A stretch of DNA of 16,572 nt from NCBI GenBank assembly GCA_050744245.1, contig JBOGGX010000192.1, positions 1 through 16,572 on the forward strand, written 5' to 3'. Shown here piece by piece: positions 1 through 8,159 of the stretch. Position 1 is the first letter of the stretch, and each line of letters opens with the position of its first letter. The translations under genes and the position numbers were made by a program. This DNA is from JBOGGX01 sp050744245 (GTDB lineage: Bacteria; Actinomycetota; Acidimicrobiia; Acidimicrobiales; JBOGGX01). The notes beneath the pieces were generated by a model. That model was not told the origin of the DNA. It saw only the letters and a list, made by a program, of their open reading frames with translations, and did not search any database.

Positions 1-1
1 C

Positions 2-235
2 TTCTACACGTACGTGGCCGCGCTCGAGATGCACCCGCTCGACACCGAGGATCGCACCGAAGAACTGCGCAAGGAGTTCGGGCTCGGCTACTGCAACATC
101 ACGAAGTGCTGCACCGAGGTCTGCCCCGAGTACATCAAGATCACCGACAACGCCATCATCCCGCTCAAGGAGCGGGTGGTGACCGAGCTTCACGATCCCG
201 TGGTCCGGCTCTGGCGCAAGCTCAGACGAACGTGA
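2..235 (+). CDS. sdhB: Succinate dehydrogenase iron-sulfur subunit, C-terminal end (Sdh1-like, cut by window edge)
   Basis: Partial gene: the frame is open from base 2 and ends at TGA 233-235, giving the last 77 residues of an SDH iron-sulfur subunit. The visible Cys pattern, GYCNITKCCTEVCPE with Cys31, Cys36, Cys37 and Cys41 of the fragment, is the C-terminal C-x5-C-x3-C half of the [3Fe-4S]/[4Fe-4S] ferredoxin domain. From memory, the preceding LEMHPLDT and the following IKITDNAIIPLKERV closely match the B subunit of mycobacterial Sdh1 (Rv0247c type). The subunit would carry electrons from the flavoprotein FAD to the membrane quinone at the cytoplasmic face. The rest of the operon must lie left of the window. 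The stop is only 7 bp from the convergent frdD stop, so there is no room for an intergenic terminator. Confidence 0.9.
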   Translation, partial: FYTYVAALEMHPLDTEDRTEELRKEFGLGYCNITKCCTEVCPEYIKITDNAIIPLKERVVTELHDPVVRLWRKLRRT

Positions 236-242
236 CTGCTTC

Positions 243-617
243 TCAGATCCGCAGGAGGACCCACCCGGTGAGGGCGGTGCCCACGAAGGCGGCGCCGTAG
301 CAGGCGGAGGCCACGATGTGCTTGTTCTCCTCCACCCTCAGCTCGTGGCGGAGGCCGTAGCGGATGCGGTGGGCGGCGTGGAAGAGGGGAAGGACGACGA
401 GCACGAAGAGATAGATCCTGGTGAGAGGGTTCCGGGCGAGATCGAGGATCCTGTCGTAGGACAAGGCATCGTCGGGAAGCCAACCGGCGCCGTAGGCGAT
501 CCCCAAGATGGCGATGTGGGCGGGGAAGAGGAAGGCGGACACCCCGCCCCCGGCCGTGAACAGCAACCAGAAGAAGGGCTCGCTGCGGGTCGGTCGGGTG
601 CTCGTGCTCTTGTCCAT
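243..617 (-). CDS. frdD: Fumarate reductase membrane anchor subunit D
   Basis: 124 residues, close to the 119 of E. coli FrdD, with the same plan of three membrane segments (roughly 16-44, 64-86 and 101-122). Family motifs seen are SEPFFWLLFTAGGG near the N-terminus, LPDDALSYDRIL around 47-58 and LPLFHAAHRIRYGLRHEL at 76-93, which parallel FrdD of enterobacteria. With FrdC it forms the membrane anchor and menaquinol site of a type D (heme-free) quinol:fumarate reductase. ATG 617 was chosen because it lies 2 nt after the frdC stop (translational coupling) and gives a family-sized protein; longer in-frame starts would run into frdC. It is the last gene of frdABCD and ends 7 bp from the convergent sdhB fragment. 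Confidence 0.93.
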   Translation of the reverse strand: MDKSTSTRPTRSEPFFWLLFTAGGGVSAFLFPAHIAILGIAYGAGWLPDDALSYDRILDLARNPLTRIYLFVLVVLPLFHAAHRIRYGLRHELRVEENKHIVASACYGAAFVGTALTGWVLLRI

Positions 618-619
618 GC

Positions 620-1027
620 TCAGAACCAGACGTGGAGATAGGCGACGACGGCGGAGGCCACGATCAGCGCCCCGGTCATGCCGGCCATCAGCAGGGGCCG
701 GGGGACGGTCCGGCCGCCGAGGCGCACCTCCTGGATCTGGGAAGCGAGCTGGATGGAAGTGGCCGTGTGGTAGAGGACGGCGGCGAGGGTGACGGCGTGG
801 AGGATCATGATCCCGGGAAGGTCGAGCCAATTCAGAAACCCGTTGTAGGCCTCTTCACCCCGGGACAGGGCGAGGAGGAAGAGCAGCAGGACGACGGAGA
901 AGAGGCCCACGAACACCGAGGTGAGCTCGCGGAGGACGAAGCGGCGGAAGGGTGCCGTCCGCAGCCACCAGAACCGGGGGGTGGGGGCGACGTAGACCGG
1001 ATAACGCTGGCGCTCCTCGCTTCTCAA
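620..1027 (-). CDS. frdC: Fumarate reductase membrane anchor subunit C
   Basis: About 135 residues (E. coli FrdC has 131). After a polar N-terminus come a basic-aromatic stretch with WWLRTAPFRRFVLRELTS and three hydrophobic segments, roughly 35-58, 71-93 and 112-133. Glu34 in LRELTS sits where E. coli FrdC has the LREGT glutamate near the quinone site, and the VLYHTATS block matches E. coli LLHTKTW. Together with FrdD it anchors FrdAB and handles menaquinol. The start is uncertain. I favour TTG 1027, which overlaps the frdB stop as TTGA and has GGGAG six bases upstream. GTG 1048 would add seven residues but shows no ribosome binding site. No heme-ligating pattern is expected in this type. Confidence 0.88.
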   Translation of the reverse strand: MRSEERQRYPVYVAPTPRFWWLRTAPFRRFVLRELTSVFVGLFSVVLLLFLLALSRGEEAYNGFLNWLDLPGIMILHAVTLAAVLYHTATSIQLASQIQEVRLGGRTVPRPLLMAGMTGALIVASAVVAYLHVWF

Positions 1028-1773
1028 CTGCGACTCCCGAACGGCCACAGGACGGACTTGAGACTGGTGGTGGCGATGTCCAGCTTGGTGCGCTGGATGG
1101 CCACGGCCGGGTCGACGTGCTTGGGGCAGACCACCGAGCACTCACCCACGAAGGTGCAGTCCCAGGCGCCCCAGTGGACGCCGAGGATGTTCCGGCGCTC
1201 GTCCCGCCCCTGGTCCCGGGAGTCGAGGTTGTAGCGGTGGGCCAGGGCGATGGCCGCGGGGCCGATGAAGTCGTCGTCGAGACCGAAGACAGGGCAGGCC
1301 GCGTAGCAGAGCATGCAGTTGATGCACATGCTGAATTGCCGGTAGGCCTCGACCTGCTCGGGGGTCTGAAGGTACTCGCCCTCGGAGATGGGCGGTTCCT
1401 CATCCCGGACGATCCAAGGCTTGACGTGCTTCAGCTTGTCCAAGAAGGCGCTGATGTCCACGACGAGGTCGCGGATCACGGGGAAGTAGCGTAGGGGTTC
1501 GACCACCACCGGCTTGGGCTGGAACTCGCGGAGGAACACGGCGCAGGTGAGCCGGGGCTGTCCGTTCACCATCATCCCGCAGGATCCACACACCCCCATC
1601 CGGCACGACCACCGGTAGGTCAGGCTCCCGTCGACGTCGTCCTTGATGTAGTTCAGGGCATCGAGGACGACCATATCGTCCCGATAGGGGATCTCGTAGT
1701 CGTCGAAGTACGGGGCCGGGCGGTCTTCCGGACGGTATCGGGCCACCTTCAGCACCACTGTTCCGTCCGACAT
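1024..1773 (-). CDS. frdB: Fumarate reductase iron-sulfur subunit
   Basis: 249 residues (E. coli FrdB has 244). The N-terminal plant-ferredoxin domain binds [2Fe-2S] through Cys57, Cys62, Cys65 and Cys77 (SCRMGVCGSCGMMVNG, then LTC). The C-terminal domain has Cys150, Cys153, Cys156 and Cys160 (CINCMLCYAACP) and Cys206, Cys212 and Cys216 (CTFVGECSVVCP). These supply the [4Fe-4S] and [3Fe-4S] clusters, so all three centres are intact. It relays electrons from menaquinol in FrdCD to FAD in FrdA on the cytoplasmic side. ATG 1773 is preceded by a run of six G six bases upstream, a good ribosome binding site, and starts 20 nt after the frdA stop. An upstream in-frame start at 1821 would overlap frdA and is unlikely. 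The 3' end overlaps the probable frdC start. Confidence 0.96.
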   Translation of the reverse strand: MSDGTVVLKVARYRPEDRPAPYFDDYEIPYRDDMVVLDALNYIKDDVDGSLTYRWSCRMGVCGSCGMMVNGQPRLTCAVFLREFQPKPVVVEPLRYFPVIRDLVVDISAFLDKLKHVKPWIVRDEEPPISEGEYLQTPEQVEAYRQFSMCINCMLCYAACPVFGLDDDFIGPAAIALAHRYNLDSRDQGRDERRNILGVHWGAWDCTFVGECSVVCPKHVDPAVAIQRTKLDIATTSLKSVLWPFGSRS

Positions 1774-1793
1774 CTCGAGCCCCCCTGATCCGG

Positions 1794-3509
1794 TCAGTAC
1801 TTCCGCTCGGCCAGTGGCCACCTTGTGATGGTGACGTCGCGGTACTCGATCCGCGCTCCCTCAGGCGTGGGGAGGGCCAGGCTGTGCTTGGCGAACCGCT
1901 CGTCGTCCCGCTCGGGGTGGTCCCGGCGGGTGTGGGATCCGCGCGACTCTCGCCGTTCCAGACCGCTGTGGACCACCGTCTCGGCGACGTCGAGCATGTT
2001 CTCGAGTTCGAGGGCGGCCACGAAATCCGTGTTGAACACCCGGCTGCGATCATCGAGCGACAAGTCCCGGTAGCGGTCCTTGAGTCGGCTGATCTCGTCG
2101 GTCGCCTCCTTGAGCGACTCCTCCGTCCGGTACACGCCGGCCCCTTGCTCCATGGCCCGCTGCATGTCCCTGCGGATGGTGGCGACGCGTTCTCGGCCTC
2201 CCTCCTTGGCCAGGTAGGCGGAGACGATCCGGTCCTGCTCGGCCTGGGCGAGCCGGGACAGTGAGCTCGTGTCCCCCGGTCGGGCCTCGAGGGCGTCCTC
2301 GGCCGCCTGCTTTCCCACCCTCGCCCCGAATACGAGGCATTCCGACAGCGAGTTCGACCCGAGACGGTTCGCCCCGTTCATGCTCACGCAGGCCGTCTCC
2401 CCGGCGGCGTACAGGCCCGGCAGGGGCGTCCGCCCCATCATGTCGGTGTCGACGCCCCCCATCATGTAGTGGACCACCGGCCGGACCGGGATGGGCTCGT
2501 AGACGGGATCGATCCCCACGTAGTTCCGGACCAGCTCCCGCACGAAGGGGAGCTTGGTGTCGATCGTCTTCTCGCCCAGGTGGCGGACGTCGAGGTGGAC
2601 GTAGTAGCCGTACGGCCCCTCGAACGTGCGCCCCTTCTCGTGCTCCTGGACGATGGCCCGGGAGAGGATGTCGCGGGGGCCGAGCTCCATCTTGGACGGG
2701 ATGTAGTCCTCGAGGAACCGCTTCCCCTCCCGGTTGATCAGGTAGCCGCCCTCCCCCCGGGAGGCCTCGGTCATGAGGATGCCGGTGAGAGGTAACCCGG
2801 TGGGGTGGTACTGGACGAACTCCATGTCCTTCAAGGGGACGCCCGCCCGATAGGCGAGGGCCATCCCGTCCCCGGTCTTGATGGCGGCGTTCGTGGTGAA
2901 GGGGAAGATGCGCCCGGCGCCGCCGGTGCAGAGGATGATGGCCTTCCCCGTGATGCACCGGACCGCCAGGTCGCGGAGGTCGATGGCCGCCACCCCCGCG
3001 CAGCGGCCGTCCTCCACCAGGAGCGTGGTCACGAAGAACTCGTCGTAGCGGATCACGCGCTCGTACTTGAGCGAGGTCTGGAACAGGGCGTGGAGCATGT
3101 GGAAGCCCGTCTTGTCGGCGGCGAAGAGCGTCCGGTTCACGCTCATCCCGCCGAAGGCCCGAACGGCGAGCCGTCCGTCGGGGTCGCGGCTCCAGGGGCA
3201 GCCCCAGTGCTCGAGGCGGATCATCTCCCCCGGGCACTCGGCCACGAAGGCCTCCACCGCGTCCTGGTCGGCCAGGTAGTCGCTGCCGCGGATCGTATCG
3301 AAGGCGTGGAGGTCGAAGCTGTCGTCCCCGCCTTCCCGCAGGACCGCCGCCGCCCCGCCCTCGGCCGAGACGGTGTGGCTGCGCATCGGGTAGACCTTGG
3401 ACACCACGCCGATGCTGACGGCGTCGGAAGCCTCTGCCGCGGCGATGGCCGCGCGGAGCCCCGCGCCTCCGCCTCCGACGATGATGATGTCGTGCGCGAT
3501 CGTCTCGAT
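1794..3509 (-). CDS. frdA: Fumarate reductase flavoprotein subunit (non-canonical ATC start)
   Basis: Catalytic subunit that reduces fumarate to succinate on covalently bound FAD. Counting from ATC 3509 it has 571 residues (E. coli FrdA has 602). The dinucleotide-binding loop IVGGGGAGLRAA is at 11-21. The FAD-attaching His is His45 in RSHTVSAEGG, the same number as in E. coli. Active-site counterparts are His235 (QYHPTG), Glu248 (TEASRGEGG), Arg284 (LSRA), His347 (HYMMGG) and Arg382 (ANRLGSNSL). The C-terminus (RRESRGSHTRRDHPERDD) also matches FrdA. There is no ATG, GTG or TTG between the upstream stop at 3540-3542 and GTG 3407, and GTG 3407 would delete the FAD loop. ATC 3509 has GGAGGG eight bases upstream, so it is the best start. 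A sequencing or consensus error turning ATG into ATC cannot be excluded. First gene of frdABCD. Confidence 0.93.
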   Translation of the reverse strand: METIAHDIIIVGGGGAGLRAAIAAAEASDAVSIGVVSKVYPMRSHTVSAEGGAAAVLREGGDDSFDLHAFDTIRGSDYLADQDAVEAFVAECPGEMIRLEHWGCPWSRDPDGRLAVRAFGGMSVNRTLFAADKTGFHMLHALFQTSLKYERVIRYDEFFVTTLLVEDGRCAGVAAIDLRDLAVRCITGKAIILCTGGAGRIFPFTTNAAIKTGDGMALAYRAGVPLKDMEFVQYHPTGLPLTGILMTEASRGEGGYLINREGKRFLEDYIPSKMELGPRDILSRAIVQEHEKGRTFEGPYGYYVHLDVRHLGEKTIDTKLPFVRELVRNYVGIDPVYEPIPVRPVVHYMMGGVDTDMMGRTPLPGLYAAGETACVSMNGANRLGSNSLSECLVFGARVGKQAAEDALEARPGDTSSLSRLAQAEQDRIVSAYLAKEGGRERVATIRRDMQRAMEQGAGVYRTEESLKEATDEISRLKDRYRDLSLDDRSRVFNTDFVAALELENMLDVAETVVHSGLERRESRGSHTRRDHPERDDERFAKHSLALPTPEGARIEYRDVTITRWPLAERKY

Positions 3510-3615
3510 GGGAGGGTCCCTCCGCCACGTCGGCCTCGACTAAGCGCCGGACACTAGCAGGGGTACGTTGACCTGCCCCATCGTCAAGCTCTGAGCCGAG
3601 ACAGGCGTCCCACGG
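3510..3615 (-). promoter_or_regulatory. frdABCD upstream region: possible promoter and ribosome-site inverted repeat
   Basis: This 106-nt gap lies between the mini-sigma stop and frdA. Reading the - strand, a TTGACG box lies at 3587-3582 and a TAGTGT box at 3556-3551. The 25-nt spacing between them is too long for one standard promoter, so at most one box is used. TAGTGT as a -10 would give a leader of about 35 nt. Next to the start, GGAGGG-A-CCCTCC (3523-3511) is a perfect inverted repeat whose first arm is the Shine-Dalgarno sequence. It could fold as five pairs with a GAC loop and hide the ribosome site. Promoter assignment is a guess; the inverted repeat is seen directly. Confidence 0.35.
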
Positions 3616-4026
3616 TCAGTCGGTGAGGAACTCCTGTACTCCACAGTTGACCGACGGGTGCCGCAACTTGGACATGGCCTCGGCCTCGATCTGTCGGATG
3701 CGCTCACGGGTGAGTTGGAAGTGCTGAGCCACCTGCTCGAGCGTGCGGGGCTCGCCGTGGTCGAGCCCGAAACGAAGACGCAGGATCTCGCGCTCCCGCT
3801 CGTCGAGTGGGCCCAGCAGCGTCGGCGATCGTCCGTGCTCGGTCGTCGAAAGAGCCTGGTCTTCGCCAACCGACGCACCAACCCCGTCTCGGGCCGCCGG
3901 GCCCGCCTCCATCGCCCGGGCTAGGCGGGCCTCGTCATCCTTGGTGAGCAGGGCGTGCCTGCCCACTTCGTTCAGGTACAGGTGAACGAGGCTTTCGTCT
4001 GGCCGCTCGCGTCGCTCCCGGAGCAC
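3616..4026 (-). CDS. Mini sigma-70-like protein: region 1.2 joined directly to region 4, regions 2-3 absent
   Basis: 136 residues from GTG 4026, which has AGGGGG six bases upstream; a longer start at GTG 4068 is possible. Residues about 10-37 (DESLVHLYLNEVGRHALLTK and on to RAMEAG) look like region 1.2 of a primary sigma factor. After a polar linker of about 35 residues, residues about 74-127 carry a full region 4, with LDEREREILRLRFGLDHG, then TLEQVAQHFQLTRERIRQIE and SKLRHPS. That last part is the -35-binding helix-turn-helix. The core-binding and -10-melting regions 2 and 3 (some 200 residues in RpoD) are missing without loss of frame. A normal sigma function is therefore unlikely. It could bind the beta flap or -35 DNA as a regulator, or be a tolerated remnant. 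It is co-oriented with and just upstream of frdABCD. The domain call is firm; the role is unknown. Confidence 0.8.
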   Translation of the reverse strand: MLRERRERPDESLVHLYLNEVGRHALLTKDDEARLARAMEAGPAARDGVGASVGEDQALSTTEHGRSPTLLGPLDEREREILRLRFGLDHGEPRTLEQVAQHFQLTRERIRQIEAEAMSKLRHPSVNCGVQEFLTD

Positions 4027-4177
4027 TGGGCACCCCCTTGGGCTTCCAACCGGAGGCAGGCGCCTCACGGTACCGGGTGGCGACCGCGAAACCCGTCCCC
4101 AGGCCGGAGGTGGGAACCGGCGACGAGGACCTGATCGCCCGAGCGGCGCGCTCTGGCGGGCGCCGGCCGGGTTCGGG
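4027..4177. other. Gap between the 75-aa gene and the mini-sigma gene, nothing recognised
   Basis: 151 bp of GC-rich sequence between two - strand genes. I see no conserved coding frame, clear terminator with a T-run, or promoter. The mini-sigma frame stays open into it as far as GTG 4068, so part of it could encode a longer N-terminus. Confidence 0.4.
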
Positions 4178-4405
4178 TCAGGCGGCGCGGCCAGGACCGG
4201 GGGGAAGAATCTCCCAAAGGTCAGTCACGTCAACTAGGGGCACGAAGGTGTCAGCCCCGTTGGTGTACAGCCAGAGATTCTGGACCCCGTGGTGACCAAC
4301 CGAGACAAGCTCGCAGTCGTCGATGCGCGAGCCGTCAACCAAGGCAACGCTCACCCGGCGGCCTTCGAAGCACTTCCTGAGCTCGGTCAATCGGTCGTTC
4401 GTCAT
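4178..4405 (-). CDS. Small conserved-looking protein of unknown function (75 aa)
   Basis: I do not recognise a named family. From ATG 4405 the protein has 75 residues. A short charged helix (MTNDRLTELRKCFEGRR) is followed by alternating beta-type segments (VSVALVDGSRIDDCELVSVG, then VQNLWLYTNGADTFVPLVDV) and ends in a Pro/Gly-rich tail. The pattern of a 'VDGSRI' turn and a strand ending in FVPL is reminiscent of small Sm-like or SH3-like barrels, but that is inference. ATG 4405 was chosen over ATG 4414 because AAAGGA lies eight bases upstream of it. Its codons are less GC-biased (several ATT, GTT, CTT, TTG) than the flanking respiratory genes, as are some in the mini-sigma next door, hinting at a separate history. 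It lies 190 bp from the divergent sdhC. Confidence 0.62.
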   Translation of the reverse strand: MTNDRLTELRKCFEGRRVSVALVDGSRIDDCELVSVGHHGVQNLWLYTNGADTFVPLVDVTDLWEILPPGPGRAA

Positions 4406-4595
4406 GGCTTCCATCCTTTGATAGGCAGAAACCACGCTGGCCACAATAACACCACCAGTGACGAGGGGCACGGGACGAGTTTGCGAGCCGCAGTCGCCGA
4501 GAGCGGCGTCGGCGGACCTCCCGCGACGATCCGGGCTCCAGCATCCTCATCGAGGAGACTGGTCCGATGGGTGCCACCCGGACGGGGAGAGCGGG
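4406..4595. promoter_or_regulatory. Divergent intergenic region with possible overlapping promoters
   Basis: This 190-bp region separates the - strand 75-aa gene from + strand sdhC and must serve both. On the + strand, TTGATA (4418-4423) and CACAAT (4442-4447) are 18 bp apart and fit a sigma-70 promoter reasonably (5/6 and 4/6 matches). On the - strand, TTGTGG (4446-4441) and TATCAA (4423-4418) are 17 bp apart and share the same bases, so the two would be mutually exclusive. The + start would leave a leader of roughly 140 nt before sdhC; the - start would make the 75-aa gene almost leaderless. Assignment from hexamers alone is weak. Confidence 0.3.
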
Positions 4596-5341
4596 GTGTC
4601 GCTGACCCAGCACGACCAGAGCAGCGCACCGTCGAAGAGGGTGCAGCCAGCCCGGCACCGGCGCTTGCCCTGGCCCTTCGACCTCTACCAGTCGGTGGTG
4701 GGCAAGAAGTGGGTGATGGCCGTCACGGGCATCGTGCTCATGGGTTACGTGTTCGCCCACATGGTGGGGAACCTCAAGGTCTACATGGGGTCGGAGGAGC
4801 TCAACCACTACGCCGAGTGGCTCCGGGACCTGGCCACCCCGGCCCTGCCCCGCACCGTCGCCCTGTGGCTCATGCGCTCCGTCCTGGCCGGCTCCTTCGT
4901 CCTCCACATCCACGCCGCCTACGGCCTCACCATGATCAACCGCCGGGCCCGGCCGGAGCGCTACGTCACCAAGCGCGACTACGAGGCGGCCGACTTCGCC
5001 GGCCGCACCATGCGCTGGACCGGGATCATCGTCGCCCTCTTCGTCGTCTTCCACCTGCTCGACCTCACCTGGGGTCAGGCCAACCCCGACTTCGTGCGGG
5101 GCGACCCGTACCACAACCTGGTGGCGAGCTTCTCCCGGGTGCCGGTGGCGGCCGCCTACGTGGTGGCCAACCTGGCCCTGGCCGTCCACCTCTACCACGG
5201 GGCCTGGAGCCTGTTCCGCAGCCTGGGGGTGAGCCACCCCCGGCTCGACCGCCTGACCCGGCGCTTCGCCGTGGGCTTCGCCGCCATCATCCTGGTGGGC
5301 AACGTGAGCTTCCCCATCGCCGTCCAGGCCGGGTGGGTCGG

Positions 5342-5345
<4 letters not shown>
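4596..5345 (+). CDS. sdhC: Succinate dehydrogenase cytochrome b subunit (diheme SdhC)
   Basis: 249 residues from GTG 4596, which has GGGGAG about five bases upstream; a frame open further upstream gives no plausible protein. Five membrane segments are visible, roughly 37-57, 92-113, 140-160, 185-207 and 225-245. Histidines lie inside four of them: His55 (FAHMVGN), His104/106 (LHIHAAYG), His153 (VVFHLLDLTWG) and His198/201 (VHLYHGAW). That arrangement fits the single-chain, diheme cytochrome b of type B SQRs such as Wolinella FrdC. It binds menaquinone and anchors SdhAB; in such enzymes the electron path across the membrane can be coupled to the proton potential. Its stop overlaps the sdhA start as ATGA, showing tight translational coupling. 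First gene of sdhCAB. Confidence 0.95.
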
Positions 5346-7288
<1,943 letters not shown>

Positions 7289-7291
7289 CCC

Positions 7292-8065
7292 ATGGCGATG
7301 AAGCTGAACCTGCGGCTCAAGGTCTGGCGCCAGCCGTCACCAGGTGACGGAGGAGCGTTCGTCGACTACACCCTCACCGACGTCAACGAGGACATGTCGT
7401 TCCTGGAGATGCTCGACGTGTTGAACGAGGTCCTGATCGGTCGGGGCGAGGAGCCGGTGGCGTTCGAGCACGACTGCCGCGAGGGCATCTGCGGCTCGTG
7501 CGGGATGATGATCAACGGCCGGCCGCACGGGCCGATGCGCGGCACGGCGACCTGCCAGCTCCACATGCGGCACTTCTCCGACGGCGACGAGATCGTCATC
7601 GAGCCGTGGCGGGCCTCGGCCTTCCCCGTGGTCAAGGACCTGGTGGTGAACCGGTCGGCCCTCGACCGCATCATGGAGGCCGGCGGCTACATCGGGGTCG
7701 GCGGGGGCGAGGCCATCGAGGCCAACACGATCCCGGTGCCCAAGCCGGTCGCGGACGCCGCGTTCGACGCCGCCGCGTGCATCGGCTGCGGCGCCTGCGT
7801 GGCCGCCTGCCCCAACTCGGCCGCGCAGTTGTTCACGGCGGCCAAGGTCGAGCATCTCAACCTGCTGCCCCAGGGTCAGGCCGAGCGCTGGAGCAGGGTC
7901 GAGGCGATGGTCGACACGATGGAGGAATACTTCGGCTCCTGCACCAACCACGCCGAGTGCCAGGACGCCTGCCCCAAGTCGATCTCGATCGACTACATCG
8001 CGCTCATGAACCGCGACTACGTGCAGGCCAAGTTCAAGAACCGCCGCCTCGTCGCCCAGCAGTAG
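7292..8065 (+). CDS. sdhB: Succinate dehydrogenase iron-sulfur subunit (SdhCAB type)
   Basis: 257 residues. The [2Fe-2S] ligands are Cys62, Cys67, Cys70 and Cys88 (DCREGICGSCGMMING). The ferredoxin-like domain carries Cys163, Cys166, Cys169 and Cys173 (CIGCGACVAACP) and Cys217, Cys223 and Cys227 (CTNHAECQDACP). This gives one [4Fe-4S] and one [3Fe-4S] centre, so all ligands are present. It conducts electrons from SdhA to the SdhC hemes and quinone. ATG 7292 is 3 nt after the sdhA stop; ATG 7298 is a near alternative. The sequence around the clusters differs from both the FrdB and the partial SdhB in this window. It is the last gene of the operon and is followed after 18 nt by a strong hairpin. 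Confidence 0.96.
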   Translation: MAMKLNLRLKVWRQPSPGDGGAFVDYTLTDVNEDMSFLEMLDVLNEVLIGRGEEPVAFEHDCREGICGSCGMMINGRPHGPMRGTATCQLHMRHFSDGDEIVIEPWRASAFPVVKDLVVNRSALDRIMEAGGYIGVGGGEAIEANTIPVPKPVADAAFDAAACIGCGACVAACPNSAAQLFTAAKVEHLNLLPQGQAERWSRVEAMVDTMEEYFGSCTNHAECQDACPKSISIDYIALMNRDYVQAKFKNRRLVAQQ

Positions 8066-8083
8066 CCCGCGCTGTCGCAGTTC

Positions 8084-8120
8084 GGCGCGATCCACCACAC
8101 TCAATGTGGTCGATCGCGCC
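8084..8120 (+). terminator. Hairpin after sdhCAB, probable terminator
   Basis: GGCGCGATC-C-ACCACA, loop CTCAA, TGTGGT-C-GATCGCGCC: 9 plus 6 base pairs interrupted by one C/C mismatch, with a 5-nt loop. It starts 18 nt after the sdhB stop. There is no T-run, as is common for terminators in high-GC actinobacteria. It could also be an operator or a 3'-stabilising structure; position favours termination. Confidence 0.6.
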
Positions 8121-8159
8121 CAACGCCCGATGTCACACGGGTTGTGCACACTCGAGGCC

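Noticed and set aside
1794..3407. GTG 3407 as the frdA start, giving a 537-residue protein
   Set aside because: It would remove the FAD-binding loop encoded in frame just upstream, has no good ribosome site and is shorter than the family.
2050..3528. 492-residue frame on the - strand starting at GTG 3528
   Set aside because: It is out of frame with frdA; its composition (Arg, Gly, Pro, His) is that of a shadow frame in high-GC DNA.
3540..3881. A 113-residue Ser/Arg-rich frame overlapping the mini-sigma gene
   Set aside because: The overlapping frame with a full sigma region 4 explains the DNA; this one has shadow composition.
4027..4177. Possible missing sigma regions 2-3 hidden by a frameshift near the mini-sigma gene
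   Set aside because: Regions 2-3 would have to lie between regions 1.2 and 4, where only about 35 linker codons exist; no frame nearby shows region 2 motifs.
4289..5341. In-frame upstream extension of sdhA
   Set aside because: The extension runs across sdhC in another frame and gives Arg/Pro-rich nonsense; ATG 5342 overlapping the sdhC stop explains the start.
8106..8159. Upstream GTG start for the AbiEi/DUF559 gene
   Set aside because: It lies within the sdhB 3' hairpin; ATG 8160 begins exactly at the family's N-terminal domain.
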